Part shown: positions 9,570 through 18,346 of the stretch, one piece after another
How positions within the stretch are numbered: position 1 is the first letter of the stretch
Layout of the letters: every line of letters starts with the position of its first letter
Origin: Corallibacter vietnamensis
GTDB taxonomy: Bacteria > Bacteroidota > Bacteroidia > Flavobacteriales > Flavobacteriaceae
DNA: 64,000 nt
NCBI RefSeq assembly: GCF_039537875.1
Contig: NZ_BAABBI010000003.1
Coordinates: forward strand, 170,314 to 234,313
Direction: 5' to 3'
The notes under the pieces: generated by a model
The model's input: only the letters and a program-made list of their open reading frames with translations
Told to the model about the DNA's origin: nothing
Databases searched by the model: none
Program-made: the position numbers and the translations under genes

Positions 9570-10277
9570 ATGCAACTTTTTTACAACGCCAATATATCTG
9601 ATAACGATACACAGTTTTCTTTTGATAAAGACGAAAGCAGACACATTGTAAAAGTTTTAAGAAAAACTATTGATGACACGCTTCACATTACCAATGGTAA
9701 AGGTTGGCTATTTACTGCAAAAATCACTGTGGCTGATATAAAAAACTGTGTTGTTTCAATAACTGGAAAAACACAACAACCAAAGCCTAAATACAATTTA
9801 CATATTGCTGTTGCTCCTACAAAAATGAATGATCGCTATGAGTGGTTTTTAGAAAAAGCTACTGAAATTGGCATTCAAGAAATAACTCCCATAATATGTG
9901 ATCATAGCGAACGTAAAATAATTAAACCAGAACGTTTTCAGAAGATATTGCAATCGGCTATGAAACAATCATTGCAAAGCTATTTACCAATACTTCATAA
10001 CGCCATACCATTTACAGAATTTGTTCAACAAAACAACTTTAATGGTCAACAGTTTATAGCTCATTGTGAAGAGTTAGATAAAAAATCTCTTAAAAAGGAA
10101 TTGCAATCTGAAAAAGACGTTATTATCTTAATAGGACCTGAAGGCGATTTTAGTGTTAAAGAAATTGAAATGGCATTACAAAACAATTTTATTCCTGTAA
10201 CTTTGGGAGAAACCAGATTACGTACAGAGACAGCTGCTATAGTAGCTTGTCATTCGGTAGCTTACACAAATGAATAA
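9570..10277 (+). CDS. rsmE: 16S rRNA (uracil-1498-N3)-methyltransferase
   Basis: A 235-residue SPOUT methyltransferase that methylates U1498 of 16S rRNA. It has an N-terminal PUA-like part (DESRHIVKVLR, residues 21-31) and the C-terminal knot motifs IGPEGDFSVKEIE and LGETRLRTETAA, which bind S-adenosylmethionine. The motif EKATEIGIQEITPI is characteristic. Complete. It overlaps the next gene by 8 bp, so translation is probably coupled. Confidence 0.96.
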   Translation: MQLFYNANISDNDTQFSFDKDESRHIVKVLRKTIDDTLHITNGKGWLFTAKITVADIKNCVVSITGKTQQPKPKYNLHIAVAPTKMNDRYEWFLEKATEIGIQEITPIICDHSERKIIKPERFQKILQSAMKQSLQSYLPILHNAIPFTEFVQQNNFNGQQFIAHCEELDKKSLKKELQSEKDVIILIGPEGDFSVKEIEMALQNNFIPVTLGETRLRTETAAIVACHSVAYTNE

Positions 10278-10923
10278 CACACAAACTTATATAACAACAT
10301 TCCTTCTATGCCTGCTAACACTAGGAGTGCAAGCTCAAGAGGTTGCCGTATTAAAATATAAAGGTGGTGGCGATTGGTATGGTAACCCTACATCATTACC
10401 TAATTTGGTTAAATTTTGTAATGCAAATATCAATACAAAAATTAATGAAAAAACTGAAACTGTAGAAACTGGCAGTCCAGATATTTTTCAATATGCTTTT
10501 ATTCACATGACAGGTCATGGAAATGTGTTTTTTAATGACGAAGATGCTGACAACTTAAGAAACTACTTAATCTCTGGAGGTTTTTTACATATTGATGACA
10601 ATTACGGAATTAAACCATACATTACTAGAGAGTTAAAAAAAGTTTTTCCTGAAAAAGCATTTATAGAACTCCCTGCAAATCATCCTATTTTTAATAGCGC
10701 TTTTAGCTTTCCAAAAGGATTACCTAAAATTCATGAACACGATGGCACAAGACCTCAAGCTTTTGGTATTTTTCACGAAAGCAGACTTGTGGTCTTATTT
10801 ACTTTTGAAAGCGATTTAGGAGATGGTTGGGAAGATGAAATTGTACATAATGATCCGCCAGAAGTTCGTGAGAAAGCTTTAAAAATGGGTGCTAACATCA
10901 TTAAATATGTATTTGAAAACTAA
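10270..10923 (+). CDS. DUF4159 domain-containing secreted protein
   Basis: A 217-residue protein with a signal peptide (TTFLLCLLTLGVQAQ, cleavage near residue 22). The rest matches the pattern I associate with DUF4159: FIHMTGHGNVFF, then LRNYLISGGFLHIDDNYG and a C-terminal DGWEDEIVHNDP. The family is structurally akin to class I glutamine-amidotransferase-like folds, but no catalytic role is established and none should be assumed. Start overlaps rsmE by 8 bp; the next methyltransferase follows in 9 bp. Confidence 0.8.
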   Translation: MNNTQTYITTFLLCLLTLGVQAQEVAVLKYKGGGDWYGNPTSLPNLVKFCNANINTKINEKTETVETGSPDIFQYAFIHMTGHGNVFFNDEDADNLRNYLISGGFLHIDDNYGIKPYITRELKKVFPEKAFIELPANHPIFNSAFSFPKGLPKIHEHDGTRPQAFGIFHESRLVVLFTFESDLGDGWEDEIVHNDPPEVREKALKMGANIIKYVFEN

Positions 10924-10932
10924 TCGCTATAA

Positions 10933-11433
10933 ATGCAACTAAACCACTACAATACTAATTTTCAAAAGCGCACATTCCCAATAACGTTAGTTTGTGACAA
11001 TATTACTAACGCACCAAACATTGGTAGCTTATTTAGAATTGCTGATGCCTTTGGTGTTGAAAAAATTATTTTTTGTGGAGGTCATATTCCCTTTGGCAGA
11101 AAAATGACAAAAACATCAAGAGCTACAGAAAAAGTAGTTCCTTATGAGATTCACGAATCTGCTATTTCAGTAATTTCTGAATTAAAAAACAACGACTATC
11201 AAATAATTTCTTTAGAAATAACAGATAAAAGCACACCTATAGATAGCTTTAAGTTTTCAACTGAAAAACCCATTGCTTTGGTTATAGGCGATGAAAATTT
11301 TGGCGTTTCAGAAACTATACTACAAGAATCTCATAATACAATTCATATTACAATGTTTGGTCAAAATAGTAGCATGAATGCTGTACAAGCCACAAATATT
11401 GCACTTTACGAAATAACAAAACAATCTCTATGA
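10933..11433 (+). CDS. TrmH/SpoU family RNA 2'-O-methyltransferase
   Basis: A 166-residue minimal SPOUT enzyme with the three SpoU motifs: motif 1 NITNAPNIGSLFRIADAFG with the conserved Asn and Arg, motif 2 ALVIGDENFGVSE, and motif 3 SMNAVQATNIALYE. It lacks an N-terminal substrate-binding domain. Likely target is tRNA or rRNA ribose; which one cannot be told. Part of the rsmE-DUF4159-trmH run. Confidence 0.88.
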   Translation: MQLNHYNTNFQKRTFPITLVCDNITNAPNIGSLFRIADAFGVEKIIFCGGHIPFGRKMTKTSRATEKVVPYEIHESAISVISELKNNDYQIISLEITDKSTPIDSFKFSTEKPIALVIGDENFGVSETILQESHNTIHITMFGQNSSMNAVQATNIALYEITKQSL

Positions 11434-11455
11434 TACAAATTCATATATTTACCTT

Positions 11456-12544
11456 ATGAATTCAAAAATAATCGCAAACGGAATTTTAAGAGCACTAGCA
11501 GTTGTTGTAGGCATTTGTCTTGTAGCATTTTTTTTATATAAAATTCAATCGGTACTTGTATATATTGTCATTGCCGCTATAACTTCATTAATTGGTAGGC
11601 CTATTGTACAATTTTTAAGAAACAAACTTAAATTCAAAAACACTGTAGCCGTTATAGCGACTATGATATTGCTCATAGGCATTTTAGTTGGGTTATTTGT
11701 ATTATTTATTCCACTAATTACAGAGCAAAGCCATAACCTAGAATTACTAGATATTAAAGAGCTACAAGGTAATGTTGAAGATTTATATCTAGAAGCAACC
11801 AGCTATTTTGGTATTAACCATGTAGATGTTGAACAATCACTTAAAGAGTCTGATTTGCTTTCAAAATTAGACTATGCGTTGATTCCTAATTTAATAAACT
11901 CCATATTAAGTGGGTTTGGAAATTTTAGTATCGGATTATTCTCTGTATTGTTTATTTCATTTTTCTTTCTGAAAGACAGCCAGTTATTTGAAGGAAGCAT
12001 CATGAGTTTTATACCTGAAGATAAAGAAACTAGACTTCAAAAATCATTTAATAAAATTAAAGATTTACTTTCTCGTTATTTCGTTGGACTTATATTTCAG
12101 ATATCAATATTGTTTGTTATTTATACCATAGGTCTACTAATAATTGGTGTTGAAAATGCTGTTGTTATTGCATTTTTATGTGCTTTAGTAAACTTAATAC
12201 CTTATGTAGGGCCTTTAATTGGTGGTGCATTAATGATTATTCTTACCATGACAAGTAACCTTGGTAGCGATTTTAGTGATGTCATACTTCCTAAAACCAT
12301 GTATGTATTAATTATCATTTGTATTGGTCAACTTATAGATAATTTCATTAGCCAGCCTGTAATTTTCTCAAAAAGCGTTAAGTCGCATCCATTAGAAATC
12401 TTCTTGATAATTATTATTGCTGGACTACTATTTGGTATTGTAGGTATGATAGTTGCTGTTCCTGCTTACACAGCTATAAAAGTAATTTTGAAAGAGTTTC
12501 TATCTGATTATAAAGTAGTAAAAAAACTAACTAAAGGATTATAG
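11456..12544 (+). CDS. AI-2E family transporter (PerM/YhhT-like membrane protein)
   Basis: A 362-residue integral membrane protein with about eight hydrophobic helices: two at the N terminus (residues ~10-45), one near 60-85, and a cluster from ~150 to 345. The soluble stretch between helix 3 and 4 (residues ~90-140) and the signature NLIPYVGPLIGG (near residue 245) are typical of the AI-2E/UPF0118 family. Members have been linked to autoinducer-2 export or Na+/H+ exchange; the substrate here is unknown. Starts 22 bp after the TrmH-like gene. Confidence 0.9.
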   Translation: MNSKIIANGILRALAVVVGICLVAFFLYKIQSVLVYIVIAAITSLIGRPIVQFLRNKLKFKNTVAVIATMILLIGILVGLFVLFIPLITEQSHNLELLDIKELQGNVEDLYLEATSYFGINHVDVEQSLKESDLLSKLDYALIPNLINSILSGFGNFSIGLFSVLFISFFFLKDSQLFEGSIMSFIPEDKETRLQKSFNKIKDLLSRYFVGLIFQISILFVIYTIGLLIIGVENAVVIAFLCALVNLIPYVGPLIGGALMIILTMTSNLGSDFSDVILPKTMYVLIIICIGQLIDNFISQPVIFSKSVKSHPLEIFLIIIIAGLLFGIVGMIVAVPAYTAIKVILKEFLSDYKVVKKLTKGL

Positions 12545-12551
12545 TATAGCT

Positions 12552-13730
12552 TTGAACAAAGACATATTAAAAACTAAAAATCAAGAGTTTATTGAAAATA
12601 ATTTAAACTCTGACACCATAAGTTTACTCTTAAAAAAGCATCCTGAATTAGATATTGACATTAAAACTTTAATTGAGCAAATTGAAGCAAAAAAAAAGTG
12701 TGAAACCAAACTTCCTACTTGGTACAACACACCAAAAATTTATTACCCTAATAAACTTAATATTGAGCAAACATCATCTGAAATTACTGCACTATACAAA
12801 TCTAAATTAGTAACCGGAAATACGATTATAGATTTAACAGGTGGTTTTTGTGTTGATTGTTACTTCTTTTCTAAACATTTTAAAAAAGTAACACACTGTG
12901 AAATAAATGACACTTTATCTCAAATTGTTGCGCACAACTTAAAACAACTTGGCACTGAAAATATACAAACAGAAGCCGTTGATGGCTTAAAATATCTCAA
13001 TGAAAACAAAAATATATATGATTGTATTTACATAGATCCTTCTAGGCGACATGACAGTAAAGGAAAAGTATTTTTATTATCAGACTGCCTTCCTAATGTG
13101 CCCAAACATATTGATTTACTTTTCAGTAAGTCCAATAGTATTCTAATTAAAACATCACCTCTATTGGACATTTCTATAGGGATTAATGAATTAAAATGGG
13201 TAAAAACCATTCATGTTGTTGCTGTAAATAATGAAGTAAAAGAATTGCTTTGGCTGCTTGAAAAAGGAAATGAAAATCCTATTGAAATAAAAACTATAAA
13301 CTTAACAAAAACATCAGAGTCTTATTTCAATTTTGAACTTGAAACAGAAAAAACTATTCACCCAAAGTTTAGCTTACCTCTATCCTATCTTTATGAACCC
13401 AATGCTGCAATACTAAAATCAGGAGCTTTTAAATCAGTAGCTAGTAAACTAAATGTTTTTAAGCTTCATCAGCATTCGCATCTATATACTTCACAAGCTT
13501 ATATTGATTTTCCGGGAAGATGTTTTAAAATAAAAGAAATACTGCCTTATAACAAACGGGCACTAAAAAAGAGAGTTCCGAAACAAGCCAATATAACAAC
13601 AAGAAATTTTCCTGAAACGGTACAACAAATAAGAAAAAAACTAAACATTAAAGACGGCGGAAAAACATACCTTTTTTTTACTACAAATTTAGAGGAAGAG
13701 CGAATTGTTATTATTTGTGAGAAGGCATGA
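12552..13730 (+). CDS. Class I SAM-dependent methyltransferase with THUMP-like C-terminal domain
   Basis: A 392-residue protein. The central Rossmann-type methyltransferase has IIDLTGGFCVDCYFFSKHF (SAM loop, near residue 95) and CIYIDPSRRH (motif IV, near 160). The C-terminal ~100 residues resemble the THUMP-like domain seen in flavobacterial homologues. The RNA substrate is a guess from that domain. The start is TTG (12552-12554): no other start codon exists in frame for more than 60 codons, and family members begin with an equivalent M-N-K. Only 7 bp separate it from the transporter stop. Confidence 0.82.
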   Translation: MNKDILKTKNQEFIENNLNSDTISLLLKKHPELDIDIKTLIEQIEAKKKCETKLPTWYNTPKIYYPNKLNIEQTSSEITALYKSKLVTGNTIIDLTGGFCVDCYFFSKHFKKVTHCEINDTLSQIVAHNLKQLGTENIQTEAVDGLKYLNENKNIYDCIYIDPSRRHDSKGKVFLLSDCLPNVPKHIDLLFSKSNSILIKTSPLLDISIGINELKWVKTIHVVAVNNEVKELLWLLEKGNENPIEIKTINLTKTSESYFNFELETEKTIHPKFSLPLSYLYEPNAAILKSGAFKSVASKLNVFKLHQHSHLYTSQAYIDFPGRCFKIKEILPYNKRALKKRVPKQANITTRNFPETVQQIRKKLNIKDGGKTYLFFTTNLEEERIVIICEKA

Positions 13731-13780
13731 TACTTTCAAGAAATAAATTTATAACTAAATACATTAATTAAACAGATACC

Positions 13781-13788
13781 TATCTTTG
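13781..13788 (+). promoter_or_regulatory. Putative -7 promoter element (TATCTTTG) for the HAD phosphatase gene
   Basis: TATCTTTG fits TAnnTTTG exactly and lies 19 bp before the ATG at 13808, giving a very short predicted leader (about 13 nt). No -33 TTG is visible. Confidence 0.45.
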
Positions 13789-13807
13789 CAAAAAAAACTT
13801 TTATTCT

Positions 13808-14476
13808 ATGCTTAAAGCTGTTTTATTTGACATGGATGGTGTTATTGTAGACACCGAACCTTTACACCATAAAGCATACCACGGTATGTTTAACGAATTA
13901 AATATAGATGTATCAGCCACACACTACGAATCCTTTACTGGACAATCTACAATAAATGTATGTCGTAGTTTATGTGATCATTTTAATTTAAAAAACGAAC
14001 CTCAAGAGCTTGTACAAATAAAGCGCAATATTTTTAAAGACTTGTTTAAAAATGATCCAGACCTAAAACTAATTGATGGTGTTTTAGATCTTATTAAAAA
14101 CTACTATGATAATGATGTAAACCTTGTTCTAGCATCGTCAGCATCAATGTTTACCATTGAAAGTGTTTTTGAGCGTTTTAATTTAAACCCATTTTTTACT
14201 AATAAGTTTAGTGGTGCTGATTTAAAGGCTTCAAAACCACATCCTGAAATATTTAATAAAGCTCATGCCGCTACCAATGTTGATAAAAAACATTGTATCG
14301 TTATAGAAGATTCTACAAACGGAATAAAAGCAGCTCATGCTGCTGGTATTTATTGTGTAGGATACAATAGTATAAATTCCAAAAATCAAGATTACTCTCT
14401 AGCAAACACTATAATTTCTGATTTTAAAGATATTCATTATCATAAAGCAAAAACTTTATTAACAACTGACTTTTAA
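13808..14476 (+). CDS. HAD-superfamily phosphatase / beta-phosphoglucomutase-like
   Basis: A 222-residue HAD hydrolase with a C1 helical cap. Motif I is LFDMDGVIVDTEP (residues 6-18, two catalytic Asp), motif II LASSAS, motif III KPHPE, and motif IV IEDSTNGIKAAHAAG. The order and length fit the beta-phosphoglucomutase/sugar-phosphate phosphatase branch. Substrate unknown; sugar phosphates are likely. It has its own promoter element and is followed by the tRNA cluster. Confidence 0.85.
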   Translation: MLKAVLFDMDGVIVDTEPLHHKAYHGMFNELNIDVSATHYESFTGQSTINVCRSLCDHFNLKNEPQELVQIKRNIFKDLFKNDPDLKLIDGVLDLIKNYYDNDVNLVLASSASMFTIESVFERFNLNPFFTNKFSGADLKASKPHPEIFNKAHAATNVDKKHCIVIEDSTNGIKAAHAAGIYCVGYNSINSKNQDYSLANTIISDFKDIHYHKAKTLLTTDF

Positions 14477-14604
14477 TAGATTAAAAAAGCAATAAGTACT
14501 TATTGTAAATTTTTACGTAAAAAAGTGGAAAAATAGTTGCGTTCTTTGGTTTGAAAACTTACATTTGCATCCGCATTTAAAGAACGTTCTTTACAAAATG
14601 TATT
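14477..14604. other. Intergenic region between the HAD gene and the tRNA cluster
   Basis: Holds the tRNA promoter and otherwise AT-rich sequence. Between and after the tRNAs (14689-14756, 14832-14857, 14965-15074) I see nothing beyond the terminator. Confidence 0.6.
14537..14567 (+). promoter_or_regulatory. Promoter of the tRNA cluster
   Basis: TTGC at 14537-14540 and TACATTTG at 14560-14567 are separated by 19 bp, the arrangement expected of a Bacteroidetes -33/-7 promoter. It lies about 38 bp before the first tRNA. This is the best-formed promoter in the window. Confidence 0.65.
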
Positions 14605-14688
14605 GGAGAGGTGCCAGAGTGGTAATGGAGCAGATTGCTAATCTGTCAACGCGTAAGTGTTGCCGGGGTTCGAATCCCCGTCTCTCCG
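14605..14688 (+). tRNA. tRNA-Ser (GCT)
   Basis: Class II tRNA of 84 nt. Acceptor stem GGAGAGG pairs with TCTCTCC. The anticodon stem-loop is CAGAT-TGCTA-ATCTG with GCT in the loop TTGCTAA, so it reads AGC/AGT. A long variable arm (CAACGCGTAAGTGTTG) confirms serine. T-loop GTTCGAATC is standard. Discriminator G; the CCA end is not encoded. Confidence 0.96.
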
Positions 14689-14756
14689 CAGAGTTTAAAA
14701 AACCAAATACCGGTGGTTTTTTATAAAAATGTCTATTTGATATTTTTATCTCAACT

Positions 14757-14831
14757 CGGGGTGTAGCGTAGCCCGGTTATCGCGCCGCGTTTGGGACGCG
14801 GAGGTCGCAGGTTCGAATCCTGCCACCCCGA
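14757..14831 (+). tRNA. tRNA-Pro (TGG)
   Basis: 75 nt. Acceptor CGGGGTG pairs with CACCCCG. The anticodon stem CCGCG/CGCGG holds the loop TTTGGGA, anticodon TGG, reading CCN proline codons. The T-loop GGTTCGAATCC is canonical. Discriminator A; CCA is not encoded. Confidence 0.96.
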
Positions 14832-14857
14832 CTTTTTTTCAGGTTTAATCCTTGAAT

Positions 14858-14931
14858 GGTCGCGTAGCTCAGCTGGATAGAGCATCTGCCTTCTAAGCAG
14901 ACGGTCACAGGTTCGAATCCTGTCGCGATCA
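14858..14931 (+). tRNA. tRNA-Arg (TCT)
   Basis: 74 nt. Acceptor GGTCGCG pairs with CGCGATC (one G-U). Anticodon stem CTGCC-TTCTAAG-region carries TCT, decoding AGA/AGG, the main arginine codons of this AT-rich genome. T-loop GGTTCGAATCC. Discriminator A; CCA is not encoded. Confidence 0.95.
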
Positions 14932-14932
14932 C

Positions 14933-14964
14933 AAAAGCCTTACTAATTTTAGTAAGGCTTTTTT
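14933..14964 (+). terminator. Intrinsic terminator of the tRNA cluster
   Basis: AAAAGCCTTACTAA and TTAGTAAGGCTTTT form a long perfect stem with a TTTT run after it, directly behind tRNA-Arg. Confidence 0.85.
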
Positions 14965-15074
14965 ATTTTAACTACTACAATAATTTACTTCAAAAAAACT
15001 ATCTTATTTTGATAAAATAGTATTGCTTCTCTAGTCTATTCTTTTTTAGTAATAAAGTGCTAATTTGATTACTT

Positions 15075-16079
15075 TCATCTTGTGGAGTTTCTTTCAACAA
15101 TATTTGTTTTAACTACGGTATGTATTGTTTCTGTTGAGGTTTCACTTTCTAAACGATTTACAAGTGAAGAAACCGCTTGTTTACCAATATTTTCAGCATG
15201 TTGACTAACAACTGTTAATGATGGTATTGCGTGTTCAGAAATAAGGCCATTTGTAAACCCTATAATCGAAATATCTTTGGGAATATCATATCCATTCATT
15301 CTTGCAACATTCATAGCTAAAACAGCAGAGTATTCGTCTGCTGCTAATATAGCATCAACCTTTTCATTTTTAAAAACTGGTAATAACTCTTTTTCTATTT
15401 CATTATAATGTTGAGGTGTTAATATTTTCACCTCTTTATCAGATTTTTGCATTGCTGAAACATAACCTTGTTCTCTTAATTGTCCTACGCTTATATTTGA
15501 TATTATATTTAAAAACACAACATTTTCACATCCTATTTCTAATAAAAAATTTGTTGCTTTAAAAGCGCCTTCAAAATCATCTACAGTAACTTTATCACAA
15601 GTAATCTCATCTATTACCCTATCAAACATAACCATAGGTACGTTATATTTTAAGGTTTTATAAAAATGTGAATAGTCTTTATTTTTTTGTGTTTCTTCTG
15701 CTACAGATAATATGATTCCATCAACACTACCATTTATAAACGTATCTATGCTTTCAACTTCTTTTTGATGGCTTTCATTTGATAGGCAAATTACAATTTT
15801 ATAACCCAATCTAGTAGCTTCCATCTCTATACCATACAATACTTTACTGAAAAACTCCAATAAAATTGCAGGTATAATAACCCCAATTATTTTAGTTGAT
15901 TTAGATTTTAAACTTCTTGCAATATTATTAGGTACATAATTATAAGACTCTGCAATTTCTTTAATTTTCACACGGGTTTTCTCTCCTATTTCAGGGCTAT
16001 CATTTAATGCTTTAGAAACCGTTGAAATTGAAACGCCAGCAAGATTAGCTAAATCTTTTAAGGTTATTTTAGGTTGCAT
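15075..16079 (-). CDS. LacI-family transcriptional regulator
   Basis: 334 residues. The N-terminal helix-turn-helix is at residues 4-50 (TLKDLANLAGVSISTVSKAL, then the hinge PNNIARSLKSKSTKIIGVI). The remainder is a periplasmic-binding-protein-like effector domain (MVMFDRVIDEITCDKVTVDD, ILAADEYSAVLAMNVARMNG). It should bind a palindromic operator and respond to a sugar or sugar phosphate. No sugar transporter or glycosidase gene lies beside it, so its regulon is outside the window or remote. The HD-protein gene upstream on the same strand is 86 bp away. Confidence 0.92.
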   Translation of the reverse strand: MQPKITLKDLANLAGVSISTVSKALNDSPEIGEKTRVKIKEIAESYNYVPNNIARSLKSKSTKIIGVIIPAILLEFFSKVLYGIEMEATRLGYKIVICLSNESHQKEVESIDTFINGSVDGIILSVAEETQKNKDYSHFYKTLKYNVPMVMFDRVIDEITCDKVTVDDFEGAFKATNFLLEIGCENVVFLNIISNISVGQLREQGYVSAMQKSDKEVKILTPQHYNEIEKELLPVFKNEKVDAILAADEYSAVLAMNVARMNGYDIPKDISIIGFTNGLISEHAIPSLTVVSQHAENIGKQAVSSLVNRLESETSTETIHTVVKTNIVERNSTR

Positions 16080-16165
16080 AAGTGTTACATTTTTTAAGTC
16101 TCTTGCAATTTAATCATTAATACATCATGAACACTGATAGTTGTTTTAAAATGATAAAATAATAT

Positions 16166-18220
16166 CTATTCTGGGTACTCTATCCTTAAGTGATAAATAT
16201 TAGCTAGTTTTCTTTTTAATACTTTTTTGATAGATTGAATTTCTTTAAACGTAATATTGGCATTTAAAAACTGTTCTTCTGCCATTTGTTTATTGATTAT
16301 ATTTTCAACAAAATCATCAATTTTTGAAGAGGTTGGTTCTCTTAAGCTTTTTGAAGCTGCTTCTACACTATCACACATCATAAGAATTGCTGTTTCTTTA
16401 CTAAAAGGCTTTGGACCAGGATATGAAAAAACCGATTTATCTACTTGAGAATCTAAACTAGTTTCCTTTTCTTTCATATAAAAATAGTAAACAACACTAG
16501 TTCCATGGTGAGTTCTTATAAAATCTATTACACGATCTGGTAGGTTATTCTTTTTTGCTATTTCTATTCCATTTATAACATGATCTATAATAATAGAAGC
16601 ACTTTCTCTAGATGACAACTCGTCATGAGGACTTATACCTGTTGGTTGGTTTTCAGTAAAATACGTAGGGTTTTTCATTTTTCCGATATCATGATATAAA
16701 GCACCTACTCTAGCAAGCATAGCATTTGCTCCTATCTCGTTTGCAGCAGCTTCAGCTAAATTTGCGACATTTAATGAATGATGAAAAGTTCCTGGAGCTA
16801 TATCAGAAAGCTCCTTAAGTAGTTTAGAATTGGTATCTGACAACTCAAGAAGTGATACATCTGATACTAATCCAAATAATTTTTCATAAGCATATATAAG
16901 TGGCTGCACAAAAAGCGTAGCTAAACCACACAATACAAAGAGTCCAAATGTTTCCCACTTAAGTGATTCTACACTCCCTTCATGTATTACAAAAAAGGCA
17001 AAATATGCTATAATATAAATAAGTGTTATTTGTCCTACAGATATAAATAAATTAGCGCGCTTATATAATTCAGATACTGTTAAAATAGTTACAATACCTG
17101 CGATAATTTGTAAAAACATGTATTCATAACTATTTGACACAATAGAGCCTAATAATAAAACCGTAACAACGTGTGTAAACAAGCCTAATCTAGCATCAAA
17201 AAAAGCTTTTAACACAAGCGGTAGTATACAAATTGGTACAACATAAATATATTTAGAATTGTAATTTACAACCAAAGTTGTAATAAGTACCATTAAGAAA
17301 ATATTGAAAAATATAAAGGTTACTTTGGTATTGTTTTCAAAAACATCAAGTCTATATTTTCTTAAAAACAAAAGCAACATTAGCAATGCTAAAGCTACTA
17401 AAACTGTATAAGCAAAAACTATTAAGTAATAATTGGTATCTGTCCAAACTTGAGACTCATACTCCAACTCTAAAGAACGTAATTTTTGATATTTATCACC
17501 TTCAACTACTTCTCCTTTAGAAATAATAAGGGTTTCTTTTTCTACACTTCCTCTTGTATAAGAAATTTTATCAAGCTCTTCTTGTAATACATTCTCTGTA
17601 AAAGCTTTATCATACGTTAAATTAGGTTCTACAATATCAAAAAACAAAGAAATAAATTGTGTTTTATAGCGGTTTAGCCCATTGTTTTTTAAATCATCCT
17701 CAATAAAGCTAGTCAACTCACTTTGACTTATTAAATTTGAATACGTTGCCTTTTTATACTCTACACGGTTATTTAACAGAACAACCTTTTGTGACTTAGA
17801 AAAATTATGGTCTTGATTCAAAAAACCATAACCATACAAGTCATTTAAAATTTGCTTACCTGTTTTATACAAAACATTATCAGGTAATTTAGATAATGAA
17901 TCATCAAAAATTGTTTTAAACTCTTGGTCATATAATTTGTATACTTGTTTTTTTACTGCAACATCAACATTAAAATACAGCGTACTGTTATCTGTGATAC
18001 GTTTTTTTTCTGTTGCAATTTCAGCATCTGTCTTTTTTATAGCAAAATTGAAAGGTGCATATAAGTTTTCTGATTGCCAAGGCTTTCCTTTTTCGAAATT
18101 ATATTTAAACTTACCGCTTTTAGGAAACAAGTAAACAATTAAAAATGTAGTACCTATAAAAAGAAGCAGCTTATATACTAATGAGTGATTTCTATATAGT
18201 AAATTAATAAAGTCTTTCAT
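16166..18220 (-). CDS. 7TM receptor-type HD phosphohydrolase (PgpH-like)
   Basis: 684 residues. An N-terminal helix (residues ~15-32), then an extracytoplasmic 7TMR-HDED-like domain (~35-260), about seven membrane helices (~265-445), and a cytoplasmic HD domain from about 475. The catalytic signatures are intact: FHHSLNVANLAE, ALYHDIGK (HD pair) and IRTHHGT. Proteins with this architecture in Firmicutes (PgpH) hydrolyse cyclic di-AMP; that activity is likely but not shown here. It is transcribed away from the thiolase gene. Confidence 0.88.
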   Translation of the reverse strand: MKDFINLLYRNHSLVYKLLLFIGTTFLIVYLFPKSGKFKYNFEKGKPWQSENLYAPFNFAIKKTDAEIATEKKRITDNSTLYFNVDVAVKKQVYKLYDQEFKTIFDDSLSKLPDNVLYKTGKQILNDLYGYGFLNQDHNFSKSQKVVLLNNRVEYKKATYSNLISQSELTSFIEDDLKNNGLNRYKTQFISLFFDIVEPNLTYDKAFTENVLQEELDKISYTRGSVEKETLIISKGEVVEGDKYQKLRSLELEYESQVWTDTNYYLIVFAYTVLVALALLMLLLFLRKYRLDVFENNTKVTFIFFNIFLMVLITTLVVNYNSKYIYVVPICILPLVLKAFFDARLGLFTHVVTVLLLGSIVSNSYEYMFLQIIAGIVTILTVSELYKRANLFISVGQITLIYIIAYFAFFVIHEGSVESLKWETFGLFVLCGLATLFVQPLIYAYEKLFGLVSDVSLLELSDTNSKLLKELSDIAPGTFHHSLNVANLAEAAANEIGANAMLARVGALYHDIGKMKNPTYFTENQPTGISPHDELSSRESASIIIDHVINGIEIAKKNNLPDRVIDFIRTHHGTSVVYYFYMKEKETSLDSQVDKSVFSYPGPKPFSKETAILMMCDSVEAASKSLREPTSSKIDDFVENIINKQMAEEQFLNANITFKEIQSIKKVLKRKLANIYHLRIEYPE

Positions 18221-18312
18221 GAAGTGGTTTAATATCTCAAATGTAATAAAAATATAACCTTTTTCAATCGCTTATAATAGAGTAATCATTCTCTGTTCTA
18301 TAAAAAAATCAT

Positions 18313-18320
18313 TATTTTTG
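18313..18320 (+). promoter_or_regulatory. Putative -7 promoter element (TATTTTTG) for the thiolase gene
   Basis: TATTTTTG fits TAnnTTTG and ends 26 bp before the ATG. An A-rich leader (AAAAAAAGAAAAATC) follows, which is the usual initiation context here. Confidence 0.45.
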
Positions 18321-18346
18321 CGAGAATCAAAAAAAGAAAAATCAAA

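Noticed and set aside
12547..12554. TAGCTTTG, a perfect TAnnTTTG match, as a promoter for the THUMP-like methyltransferase
   Set aside because: It includes the only usable start codon (TTG 12552-12554). Transcription from it would begin inside the gene, and the gene is better explained as part of the upstream operon.
15075..16079. LacI-type regulator controlling the beta-phosphoglucomutase-like gene at 13808
   Set aside because: They are separated by the tRNA cluster on opposite strands, and no operator palindrome is seen near the 13781 promoter.
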